Assembly: GCF_050337105.1 (NCBI RefSeq)
Contig: NZ_JAKJSQ010000084.1
Span: 1-13,877 of the forward strand
Source: Aliivibrio_A kagoshimensis
Lineage (GTDB): Bacteria; Pseudomonadota; Gammaproteobacteria; Enterobacterales; Vibrionaceae
Reading direction: 5' to 3'
Length of the DNA stretch: 13,877 nucleotides
In this document: piece after piece, positions 6,572-13,792 of the stretch
How positions within the stretch are numbered: position 1 is the first letter of the stretch
How the letters are laid out: each line of letters begins with the position of its first letter
Made by a program: the position numbers and the translations under genes
Notes under the pieces: generated by a model
What the model saw: the letters and a program-made list of their open reading frames with translations, nothing else
What the model was told of the DNA's origin: nothing
Database searches by the model: none

Positions 6572-8200
6572 ATGAGCAATTGTCCTAAGGATATGACACT
6601 GCCACCCGATCTAACAGCAAAAAAAGGGTCTGGTCCTGTCCGCACTAAATTACCTGTCTACTCAAACTCCCTCCCACCTTGTAACCATGCCTGTCCAACG
6701 GGTAGTAACATCCAAGCGTGGCTCTCTCTTGCCCAGTCAGAGAGATACGAGGAAGCCTTCCAGCAATTAATCCAAAACAACCCAATGCCCGCCATTCATG
6801 GTCGTGTCTGTTACCACCCGTGTGAGTCAGCGTGTAACAGAGCCGATGTTGACCAAGCCGTGAGCGTGCATGCGGTTGAGCGTTACTTAGGTGATGAAGC
6901 TATTAAACAGAAGTGGCGTGTTCGTTTTGAAGCAGAACCAACGGGGAAAAAAGTACTGATTGTTGGTGCTGGCCCAAGTGGTTTAGCCACAGCGTATCAT
7001 CTAAAACGCAAAGGTCATGATGTTGAGATCCGTGATGCTGCCCCAATGGCAGGTGGCATGATGCATTTTGGTATTCCAGCCTACCGTCTACCGCGAGATA
7101 TTCTGCACAGCGAAGTAGAGCGTATCGAAGCGATGGGCATTAAAATCGTACTTAATCATACGGTTGAAGATCTATTAGCTGAGAAAATTAAAGGCAACTT
7201 TGATGCCGTATTCCTTGCCATTGGTGCGCATGTAGGCCGTGGGGTGGACATTCCCAATGACAACCCTGAGATGGTCAATGATGCGGTTACTTATCTGCGC
7301 GATATCGAGTTAGGCACTGCGCCGAAACTGGGTAAAAGAGTCGCCATTTACGGTGGCGGTAATACGGCGATGGATGCGGCGCGTACCGCACGTCGAATGG
7401 GCTCAGAGGTAGTGGTTATCTATCGCCGAGATCGTGCCAATATGCCAGCACATGATTTTGAGTGTGTCGAAGCGATGGAAGAGGGTGTTGAGTTTCATTG
7501 GCAGCGTACCATCAATCAGATCGACGGTAAGACCTTTACCCTTGAGAAGATGGAGATTGTTGATGGACGTCCTAAACCAACGGGTGAATACGAAACCATT
7601 GAGATTGATTCACTGATCTTAGCACTAGGCCAAAATATCGATACCAAGCTGACCGAATCGATTCCGGGCGTTGAGTATAAATATGACGGCACCGTTATGG
7701 TGAACGAGCAGATGATGACAGGCTACAAAGGCCTGTTTGCTGGTGGCGATATGGTACCGTGTGACCGCACCGTGACCATTGCAGTAGGACACGGTAAAAA
7801 AGCTGCAGCCAATATCGATGCCTTCTTACAAAACCGTATCTACACCAAAATCATCAAAGAGCCACTGATCAAACTGGATAAGCTGCACCTATGGTACAAA
7901 ACCGATGCCGAGCAGAGTGAACAACCAGCCATTCCTGTTAAACAGCGATCCAGTTCATTTGATGAAGTGGTAGGCGGTTTAACGCAAGAAGAGGCGCTGT
8001 ATGAAGCTCAGCGCTGCTACTCATGTGGCAACTGTTTTGAGTGTAACGGCTGTTTAGCTGCCTGTCCGCACGGCGCCATCACTGCATTAGGTGAAGGCAA
8101 GGGGTACAAGGTTGATTATGACAAGTGTACGGGCTGTGAAGCCTGCTATTCACAATGTCCTTGTCACGCGATAGAAATGATCGCGGCAGAAACGGAGTAG
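6572..8200 (+). CDS. GltD-like NAD(P)-linked iron-sulfur flavoprotein
   Basis: A 542-aa oxidoreductase subunit related to the small subunit of glutamate synthase. Domains in order: an N-terminal iron-sulfur helical domain of the GltD/dihydropyrimidine dehydrogenase type (Cys37, Cys41, Cys80, Cys84, Cys88); FAD-binding GAGPSGL (132-138); NAD(P)-binding GGGNTAMDAAR (261-271), followed by YRRDR (284-288), which resembles NADPH-preferring relatives; a second FAD motif LFAGGD (388-393); and a C-terminal ferredoxin domain with two 4Fe-4S motifs (Cys488/491/494/498 and Cys519/522/525/529) plus extra cysteines at 482, 485 and 531. E. coli AegA, YgfT and YgfK, linked to urate breakdown, also carry GltD-like domains, but with other layouts. 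No glutamate synthase large subunit is nearby. Its stop is nine bases from the nifJ start, so it probably exchanges electrons with NifJ. The start has AAAAGG nine bases upstream. Confidence 0.85.
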   Translation: MSNCPKDMTLPPDLTAKKGSGPVRTKLPVYSNSLPPCNHACPTGSNIQAWLSLAQSERYEEAFQQLIQNNPMPAIHGRVCYHPCESACNRADVDQAVSVHAVERYLGDEAIKQKWRVRFEAEPTGKKVLIVGAGPSGLATAYHLKRKGHDVEIRDAAPMAGGMMHFGIPAYRLPRDILHSEVERIEAMGIKIVLNHTVEDLLAEKIKGNFDAVFLAIGAHVGRGVDIPNDNPEMVNDAVTYLRDIELGTAPKLGKRVAIYGGGNTAMDAARTARRMGSEVVVIYRRDRANMPAHDFECVEAMEEGVEFHWQRTINQIDGKTFTLEKMEIVDGRPKPTGEYETIEIDSLILALGQNIDTKLTESIPGVEYKYDGTVMVNEQMMTGYKGLFAGGDMVPCDRTVTIAVGHGKKAAANIDAFLQNRIYTKIIKEPLIKLDKLHLWYKTDAEQSEQPAIPVKQRSSSFDEVVGGLTQEEALYEAQRCYSCGNCFECNGCLAACPHGAITALGEGKGYKVDYDKCTGCEACYSQCPCHAIEMIAAETE

Positions 8201-8209
8201 GTGAGCATC

Positions 8210-11200
8210 ATGACAGTAATTCAAACATTAGAAGAGAAACACCAAAAAACCTGGCAGAGTAAAAACAATCTGTCGACAGAATCGGTAATGCACACCTGCG
8301 ATGGTAACGAAGCCACGGCGCATATTGCTTATCGCGTCAGTGAAGTGTGCGCCATCTACCCAATCACGCCATCATCAACCATGGCCGAGTTTGCTGACCA
8401 ATGGGCAGCAGAAGACATGCGAAATATTTGGGGTAACATTCCACTGATTGCTTCCATGCAGAGTGAAGGTGGCGCAGCAGGTACGGTTCACGGATCGTTG
8501 CAAAGTGGTGCGTTAACCACCACCTTTACCGCATCGCAAGGTTTAATGCTGATGCTGCCCAATATGTACAAAATTGCCGGAGAATTAACCTCGGCAGTTT
8601 TCCATGTAGCAGCACGTTCATTGGCAGCGCAAGGTCTATCTATCTTTGGTGATCACCAAGATATTATGGCAGCTCGTGGTACGGGTTTTGCGCTATTGGC
8701 CTCATCATCTGTGCAAGAAGCGCATGACATGGCGTTGGTGTCACACGCTGCAACGCTGGAATCACGCATTCCGTTTATTCACTTCTTTGATGGTTTTAGA
8801 ACCTCGCACGAAGTGAACAAAGTGAAATTGATCTCCGATGCTCATATTAGAGAGATGATCTCAGATGAGTTGGTACGTCAGCATCGTGAAAGAGGGTTAA
8901 GTCCTGATACTCCGTTTATTCGTGGTACCGCACAGAACCCAGATGTCTACTTCCAAGGACGTGAAACGGTAAATCCTTTTTACGCCAATACGCCTGAAAT
9001 CGTGCAAAACTGCATGGATAAATTGGCGACTTTAACGGGGCGTAACTACAAACTGTTCGAATACCATGGTCATAAAGACGCCGAGCACATTGTGATTGCC
9101 ATGGGTTCAGGCATCGAAACGGTGAAAGAGACGGTTGAGTACTTAGTAAGTAAAGGCGAAAAAGTGGGTGTGCTGCAAGTGCGCTTGTACCGTCCACTCT
9201 CAGCCAAGCACTTCATTGCCGAATTGCCATTGAGCACCAAGAAAATCACCATTTTGGATAGAACCAAAGAGCCAGGCGCTAATGCCGATCCTCTGTTCCA
9301 AGATGTGTTAACGGCGCTTATCGACTCGGTAGGGGTAGACAGCGACTGTCCGTTTACCACCATGCCACGCTTGATTGCGGGTCGTTATGGATTGTCGAGC
9401 AAAGAGTTTACACCAGCCATGGTGAAAGCGATTTTTGACAACTCCGCACTGCCAACCCCTAAGCATCACTTTACCATCGGTATTATTGATGATGTGTCAA
9501 ACTCGCACCTCGAATACGATGCAAGCTTTGATATTGAATCTCAAGATGTAGTTCGAGCCATGTTCTATGGTCTCGGCGCTGATGGAACGGTGGGAGCCAA
9601 CAAAAACACCATCAAAATAATCGGTGAAGATCCGGACTACTACGCGCAAGGTTACTTTGTGTATGATTCCAAAAAATCAGGGTCACAAACCGAGTCGCAC
9701 CTTCGATTTGGTAAACAGCCAATTAACAGCCCATATTTATTACAATCGGCGAACTTTATTGCCTGTCACCAAGCCACTTTCCTTGATAGTACGGATATGT
9801 TGGCCAAAGCGACAGACAACGCTACTTTCCTACTTAATTCAACGGTTCCAGCCGACGAGTTGTGGGATACTTTACCGGCGAAAATGCAGCAACAATTAAT
9901 AGAGCGCAACATGAAACTCTATGTGGTTGATGCCTATAAAGTGGCCAAAGATACGGGCATGGGCAGCCGTATTAACACCATTATGCAGACCTGTTTCTTC
10001 GCTTTATCCGGGGTGTTAGAAAAAGATCTGGCCATCAGTAAAATCAAAAAAGCGATTAAGAAAAGTTATCAGGTGAAAGGTGACGCCATCGTTCAGAAGA
10101 ACTTTGCTGCTGTAGACCATACGTTAGCGCATCTTTATGAAGTTGAAGTGCAAGCGACCGTTACAGCCAAAGATAAAACTAATGCGATTGTCTCTGATAA
10201 AGCGCCTGAGTTTGTGCGAAAAGTCACCGCGCAGATGATGGCAGGTAAAGGGGATCTGATCCCAGTATCGCAACTGCCTGTTGATGGTACCTATCCTTCA
10301 GCTACCACGCAGTGGGAAAAACGTAACATCGCCCAGCAGTTGCCAATTTGGGAAGAGGACGCCTGTATTCAGTGTGGTAACTGTAGCATCGTCTGTCCTC
10401 ATGCGGCTATTCGAGCCAAATTCTATGATCGCTCGATTTTAGAAGACGCACCGGACGGTTACAAATCAGCGCCAATTACGGCTCGAGGTTTCCCTGATAC
10501 TCGCTATACCTTGCAAGTATACGCTGAAGATTGTACGGGATGTACGTTGTGCGTGGACGCCTGTCCTATGGTGATCGAGCCAGCCACCGAGACGCAACCA
10601 GAGCGTAAAGCCATTAATATGCAGCCTAAAGCGCCGTATCTTGAACAAGAGAAACGCAGCCTAGATTTCTTTGAGTCGATTGATTACAACGAACGCGGCA
10701 GAATTGATTTTTCTAACGTACGTGGCGCGCAGTTCTTACAACCTCTGTTTGAGTTCTCTGGAGCGTGTTCAGGTTGTGGAGAGACACCGTACCTGAAACT
10801 GATGTCGCAGCTGTTTGGTGACCGTTTGATGATCGCTAATGCCACAGGTTGTTCGTCAATTTATGGCGGTAATTTGCCAACCACGCCATGGTCGCAAAAC
10901 AAAGACGGTCGTGGTCCAGCTTGGGCAAACTCACTGTTTGAAGATAACGCCGAGTTTGGTTTTGGATTCCGTTTAGCCGCTGTGAAGCAACACGAAATGG
11001 CCGAGCAGTTATTGGTGGAGTTCAAACAAGATCCTAAGAACACCATTGATGTGTCATTGATTGAAGAGTTACTCACGGTTGAACAGAAAACCGAGACAGA
11101 GATTCAGCAGCAGATCGCACGCGTTGAGGTCTTGAAAGAGAAATTAAACAAGATTGACACAGAATCTGCCCGCAACCTTATCTCGGTCGCCGATCAGCTG

Positions 11201-11890
11201 ATCCGTCGTTCGATTTGGATTGTGGGTGGTGATGGCTGGGCATACGACATTGGTTCAAGTGGTTTGGATCACGTGTTAGCCAGTGGTGCAGACGTCAACG
11301 TATTGGTGATGGATACTGAAGTCTACTCCAACACGGGTGGCCAGATGTCAAAATCTACCCCATTGGGCGCGGTGGCAAAATTCGCCACTGCCGGTAAACA
11401 CGCCGTGAAGAAAGACGTTGCGATGCAAGCTATCTCATACAATAACGTCTATGTTGCCCGTGTTGCATTGGGCGCTGATCCACAGCAAGTGTTGCTTGCT
11501 ATGCGTGAAGCCGAGGCGCATCCGGGACCATCGATTATCATCGCATACAGCCACTGTATTGCGCATGGTATTGACATGGAAGCGGGCCTAAAACAGCAGC
11601 AGTTAGCGGTTAAATCTGGTCATTGGCCTCTGTTTAGATACAACCCAAGCCTACGTGAAAGCGGTGAAAATGCCTTCTCATTAGATACGTTACGACCAAC
11701 GATTACGTTGCAAGATTACCGTTCTAACGAAGCGCGTTACCAAATTCTACGCCGTTCTCACCCTGAGATCGCCGAAGAGTTAACCGGCCAAGCGCAGAAG
11801 GTGGTGGAGCGTAAATGGCAGCTGTATGAAGAGTTAGCCACTAGAAAGCAGGGTACGGTCGCACCGCATCTAGAGCTCACTAAAGAGTAG
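8210..11890 (+). CDS. nifJ: Pyruvate:ferredoxin (flavodoxin) oxidoreductase
   Basis: A single-chain 1226-aa enzyme that oxidises pyruvate with CoA to acetyl-CoA and CO2 and reduces ferredoxin or flavodoxin; the length is normal (about 1170-1230). Numbered from ATG 8210: YPITPSS (50-56) starts the pyruvate/TPP domain; a gamma-type domain with GLGADGTVGANKN runs from about 454; the ferredoxin-like domain has Cys719/722/725/729 and Cys775/778/781/785; the proximal cluster is Cys853, Cys856, Cys881 and Cys1116, spaced almost as in the Desulfovibrio africanus enzyme; and GGDGWAYDIG (1006-1015) begins the TPP/Mg site, completed by NTGGQMS. The sequence AGGTGAG (8199-8205) overlaps the previous stop codon and serves ATG 8210; a GTG at 8201 would lie inside it. 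This implies coupling to the GltD-like gene. The likely pyruvate source here is YgeX. Such enzymes are oxygen-sensitive, pointing to anaerobic use. Confidence 0.95.
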   Translation: MTVIQTLEEKHQKTWQSKNNLSTESVMHTCDGNEATAHIAYRVSEVCAIYPITPSSTMAEFADQWAAEDMRNIWGNIPLIASMQSEGGAAGTVHGSLQSGALTTTFTASQGLMLMLPNMYKIAGELTSAVFHVAARSLAAQGLSIFGDHQDIMAARGTGFALLASSSVQEAHDMALVSHAATLESRIPFIHFFDGFRTSHEVNKVKLISDAHIREMISDELVRQHRERGLSPDTPFIRGTAQNPDVYFQGRETVNPFYANTPEIVQNCMDKLATLTGRNYKLFEYHGHKDAEHIVIAMGSGIETVKETVEYLVSKGEKVGVLQVRLYRPLSAKHFIAELPLSTKKITILDRTKEPGANADPLFQDVLTALIDSVGVDSDCPFTTMPRLIAGRYGLSSKEFTPAMVKAIFDNSALPTPKHHFTIGIIDDVSNSHLEYDASFDIESQDVVRAMFYGLGADGTVGANKNTIKIIGEDPDYYAQGYFVYDSKKSGSQTESHLRFGKQPINSPYLLQSANFIACHQATFLDSTDMLAKATDNATFLLNSTVPADELWDTLPAKMQQQLIERNMKLYVVDAYKVAKDTGMGSRINTIMQTCFFALSGVLEKDLAISKIKKAIKKSYQVKGDAIVQKNFAAVDHTLAHLYEVEVQATVTAKDKTNAIVSDKAPEFVRKVTAQMMAGKGDLIPVSQLPVDGTYPSATTQWEKRNIAQQLPIWEEDACIQCGNCSIVCPHAAIRAKFYDRSILEDAPDGYKSAPITARGFPDTRYTLQVYAEDCTGCTLCVDACPMVIEPATETQPERKAINMQPKAPYLEQEKRSLDFFESIDYNERGRIDFSNVRGAQFLQPLFEFSGACSGCGETPYLKLMSQLFGDRLMIANATGCSSIYGGNLPTTPWSQNKDGRGPAWANSLFEDNAEFGFGFRLAAVKQHEMAEQLLVEFKQDPKNTIDVSLIEELLTVEQKTETEIQQQIARVEVLKEKLNKIDTESARNLISVADQLIRRSIWIVGGDGWAYDIGSSGLDHVLASGADVNVLVMDTEVYSNTGGQMSKSTPLGAVAKFATAGKHAVKKDVAMQAISYNNVYVARVALGADPQQVLLAMREAEAHPGPSIIIAYSHCIAHGIDMEAGLKQQQLAVKSGHWPLFRYNPSLRESGENAFSLDTLRPTITLQDYRSNEARYQILRRSHPEIAEELTGQAQKVVERKWQLYEELATRKQGTVAPHLELTKE

Positions 11891-11907
11891 CGGATATAAC
11901 CTAAACC

Positions 11908-11933
11908 AAGCCCAGCGAAAGTTGGGCTTTTTT
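11908..11933 (+). terminator. Rho-independent terminator after nifJ
   Basis: AAGCCCAGC (11908-11916) pairs with GTTGGGCTT (11921-11929), including one G-T wobble, around a GAAA tetraloop. A six-T run (11928-11933) follows. It lies 17 bases after the nifJ stop. On the minus strand it comes directly after the ccdB stop, where the tail after the stem is TTGGTTTAGG, so it may also end the ccdAB transcript. Confidence 0.9.
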
Positions 11934-11934
11934 G

Positions 11935-12252
11935 TTAAATACCAGTGATTAAAAAATCAATTGAAGCAATTATTTGATTTCTAAAAGTAGATAGTTCATT
12001 AACAGGATCGGTGAGAATCTTAACCGGCACACTTGTCATCTGCTGAGTTAATAATACAAACTCACCTTCATCAAGATGGATAATTGGGCAGAGATGGCTA
12101 GGTACTTTTTTGCCAAGTAATTTAGTGGATATTAATGGGATGACCATTCGAGTATTGAGGTTATCAACTAAATCACTTTGAACATCGACAAAGTAAGGGT
12201 AAGTTTTAGATGAGCTTTTATCTTTGTTTTTATATAGCGTAAATTGCGGCAT
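11935..12252 (-). CDS. ccdB: CcdB-type gyrase-poison toxin
   Basis: A 105-aa CcdB family toxin, against 101 aa for F-plasmid CcdB. Shared landmarks are FVDVQSD (21-27), RMVIPL (35-40), the MTSVPV strand (72-77) and the C-terminal helix ending in Gly-Ile. CcdB traps DNA gyrase on cleaved DNA. F CcdB needs its last three residues, Trp-Gly-Ile; here the end is FLITGI, so the tryptophan is replaced by threonine (103) while Gly104 and Ile105 remain. The V. fischeri CcdB, as I recall it, is very similar over its whole length and has the same end, so this reads as a Vibrio-type variant and not as a broken toxin. Its ATG directly abuts the ccdA stop (TAA then ATG, no gap), giving coupled translation, and its own stop abuts the shared terminator. 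Confidence 0.92.
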   Translation of the reverse strand: MPQFTLYKNKDKSSSKTYPYFVDVQSDLVDNLNTRMVIPLISTKLLGKKVPSHLCPIIHLDEGEFVLLTQQMTSVPVKILTDPVNELSTFRNQIIASIDFLITGI

Positions 12253-12498
12253 TTAAAGTACTCGGTATGCATCAGAAAAAAGACCGTGCTTCTCGGTCAT
12301 TTCATTGCAAGCATCAATAGCTTCTGCGTTTTGTTCTAACCACTCCTCTCTTTTTAACTTATTCACTTCCTGTAATAGAGCCTTTTCCATTGTTGCAGAA
12401 AGGTTTATTTTTAATCGTTTAGCTTCAGCGAGAAGATCTCTGTTTAAGGTCAAATTAGTTGCTTTTTTTATCCCTTGTGTGTTGTATTGAGTTGTCAT
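12253..12498 (-). CDS. ccdA: CcdA-type antitoxin
   Basis: An 81-aa CcdA family antitoxin. The N-terminal part (about 11-50) fits a ribbon-helix-helix DNA-binding dimer (NLTLNRDLLAEAKRLKINLS). The C-terminal part (about 51-81), with EEWLEQNAEAID and HGLFSDAYRVL, lines up with the toxin-binding, protease-sensitive tail of F CcdA (72 aa). The reading frame stays open upstream to 12573, but the ATG at 12498 is chosen because it follows a ribosome binding site (AGGT, minus strand, about 12506-12509), gives a family-sized protein, and lies about 30 bases downstream of the promoter at 12535-12563. CcdA neutralises CcdB, and the pair usually represses its own promoter. Confidence 0.9.
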   Translation of the reverse strand: MTTQYNTQGIKKATNLTLNRDLLAEAKRLKINLSATMEKALLQEVNKLKREEWLEQNAEAIDACNEMTEKHGLFSDAYRVL

Positions 12499-12534
12499 AC
12501 TGCTACCTATTATGCGCATCAAACATGTGGGTTC

Positions 12535-12563
12535 AGTATATGCTGTTTGAAGGCATTTAACAA
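12535..12563 (-). promoter_or_regulatory. Sigma-70 promoter of ccdAB
   Basis: On the minus strand TTGTTA (12563-12558) and TATACT (12540-12535) are separated by exactly 17 bases, close to the sigma-70 consensus. Transcription would start near 12528, about 30 bases before the ccdA start. The -10 region lies in the imperfect palindrome CAGTATATGCTG (12534-12545, plus strand), which could be part of the operator for CcdA-CcdB autorepression; this last point is inference. Confidence 0.6.
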
Positions 12564-12633
12564 AACCATCCATATGATTGTTGAAAGTAGTGGGCTATAA
12601 ATAAGCCTCATTGACTGTACTTTTTATACCGTC

Positions 12634-12657
12634 CATGTAAAGCCTACTTTCTACATG
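12634..12657. promoter_or_regulatory. Imperfect inverted repeat in the divergent intergenic region
   Basis: CATGTA (12634-12639) and TACATG (12652-12657) are exact reverse complements. Just inside, AAG can pair with CTT, extending the stem with a small bulge. It lies between the divergent ccdA and the small ORF at 12703, and 17 bases after a TTGACT (12611-12616). It could be an operator or a leader hairpin of the plus-strand unit. I did not find a convincing -10 box for that unit. Confidence 0.3.
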
Positions 12658-12702
12658 TGAAATTTATAACTTGAGGTAACGCACTAATTTTAGGAGATGT
12701 GT

Positions 12703-12771
12703 ATGATACGCTCAGACAAATTTATGAGTGATAAGATGTTAGGATTCAGGAGATACCTATACGATGAGTAG
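12703..12771 (+). CDS. Small ORF of 22 codons, possible leader peptide
   Basis: This short frame encodes a 22-aa peptide beginning MIRSDKFMSDKM and ending in YLYDE, with basic and acidic residues and no membrane segment. It is preceded by AGGAG (12692-12696) six bases before the ATG, a better ribosome binding site than that of the next gene. Its stop TAG (12769-12771) overlaps the next start in the string ATGAGTAG, the layout of translational coupling. I do not recognise the peptide. It may be a real small protein or a leader that feeds ribosomes to the downstream gene. An alternative is that it is not functional and the AGGAG is chance. Confidence 0.45.
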   Translation: MIRSDKFMSDKMLGFRRYLYDE

Positions 12772-13717
12772 TGCAGATAAACTAGAACTACATTATTATT
12801 TTAATGATGATAGCCACTCTATGAATGCCGTGGTTCGCAATAAATGCGAAGCAGAAGTACTTGCAATCCTCATTGAAATTGCAGAAACCCTTTCTATTTC
12901 GATGGATATAAGCTCGGAAGTTGTCCGTGCAGGTGGTTTAAGAGACTTCTGGAAACTACTTGGTAAGAACAATAACCAAATAACTGTGTTATTAGTAATA
13001 GCAACAATAATTCTTTCAAGAATCCCGATGAACGATCCTGAAATCGACGCGTTAGAAAAAGAAATAAAACAGCTTACAATTGAAGAAAAAAAGTTAAATA
13101 TACAAAAATTGAAGCTTGAACTTCAAGATAAAACTGTTCAGCAAGTCGATAAGAAAGTAATTGGTAAAGTGGCTAGACATGTAGATAAAAATTTAAAAAT
13201 TGTAAAACGCCGTTCAAACTTGTATTCACAATTATCANGCTATCATAAAATAACTCAAGTCGGGGTTAATGCCCTCGATTCAAACTTTGAACCTTTCGTT
13301 GATGAAAGGTTGGTTACACGAAAAAGTTTTAGGCATTTCATACTTTCTACTAATAAATTACAGTCCGAAGTTGACGATACTGCTGAAGTTGAAATTATTT
13401 CACCTGTGTTAAAAGAAGGTCGTTATAAATGGAAAGGCATTTATAACGAAAAAACGATTAGTTTTGATATGTATGATTCTGAGTTTAAAGAGCAAGTATT
13501 ACTTGAAATGGTTAGCTTTAAGCACGGTTCTGCAATTAAATGTGTTTTAAGAATTGGTCGAGAGCTAGATGAAGTTGGAGATATCAAAATCACTGGTTAT
13601 TCTGTTGCAACTGTTATCGATGTGATTGATGGTAAAAAAAACAATCCAACACTTCAAGGGAAAAGGTATCTAGAAACTAAAAAACTCCAAGAAGCGCAAG
13701 GTGTGCTGTTTAGCTAA
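12764..13717 (+). CDS. Hypothetical membrane-anchored coiled-coil protein
   Basis: A 317-aa protein I cannot assign to a characterised family. Visible parts: an N-terminal domain (about 1-68) beginning with an LHYYFNDDSHSM stretch that I vaguely recall from other uncharacterised bacterial proteins; one hydrophobic segment (about 73-87) able to cross the membrane; a charged Lys/Glu-rich helix likely to form a coiled coil (about 92-125); and a C-terminal region (about 165-285) that looks rich in beta strands. There is no signal peptide and no recognisable catalytic motif. AGGAG (12748-12752) lies 11 bases before the ATG, rather far, so coupling to the overlapping 22-codon ORF is plausible. Codon use is AT-richer than in the purine cluster, suggesting acquired DNA. 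Codon 159 contains an unresolved base (13238), so residue 159 is unknown. A membrane-linked stress or defence role is speculation. Confidence 0.7.
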   Translation: MSSADKLELHYYFNDDSHSMNAVVRNKCEAEVLAILIEIAETLSISMDISSEVVRAGGLRDFWKLLGKNNNQITVLLVIATIILSRIPMNDPEIDALEKEIKQLTIEEKKLNIQKLKLELQDKTVQQVDKKVIGKVARHVDKNLKIVKRRSNLYSQLSXYHKITQVGVNALDSNFEPFVDERLVTRKSFRHFILSTNKLQSEVDDTAEVEIISPVLKEGRYKWKGIYNEKTISFDMYDSEFKEQVLLEMVSFKHGSAIKCVLRIGRELDEVGDIKITGYSVATVIDVIDGKKNNPTLQGKRYLETKKLQEAQGVLFS

Positions 13718-13739
13718 AATCCTAATAAACAAGAATAGG

Positions 13740-13792
13740 TGTCGCGCAGCTGAAAATATCGCGACAGGGACAGACNCTGAGGTATCCCCTCA
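13740..13792. repeat. Palindromic pair, possible REP-like element
   Basis: TGTCGCG (13740-13746) pairs perfectly with CGCGACA (13760-13766), and TGAGG (13778-13782) pairs with CCTCA (13788-13792). Between them is GGGACAGAC (13767-13775), a string I recall from dispersed repeats in Vibrio and related genomes that can be linked to REP-type transposases; that link is memory, not shown here. No T-run follows, so this is not a clear terminator. Base 13776 is N. Confidence 0.35.

Noticed and set aside
8201..8209. GTG start for nifJ
   Set aside because: This GTG is part of the AGGTGAG that serves as ribosome binding site for ATG 8210, and GGAG before it is only three bases away.
8916..9363. Minus-strand open frames inside nifJ, and similar ones inside other genes
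   Set aside because: They are antisense shadows of strongly conserved genes and have no family features of their own.
12556..12562. RYYYAAC-like string that could be part of an integron attC site
   Set aside because: I found no partner GTTRRRY core or the imperfect palindrome needed, and for a minus-strand ccdAB cassette the attC should follow ccdB, where there is only the shared terminator.
12499..12573. N-terminal extension of ccdA by 25 residues
   Set aside because: It would start upstream of the predicted transcription start near 12528 and gives a protein longer than the family, without a ribosome binding site.
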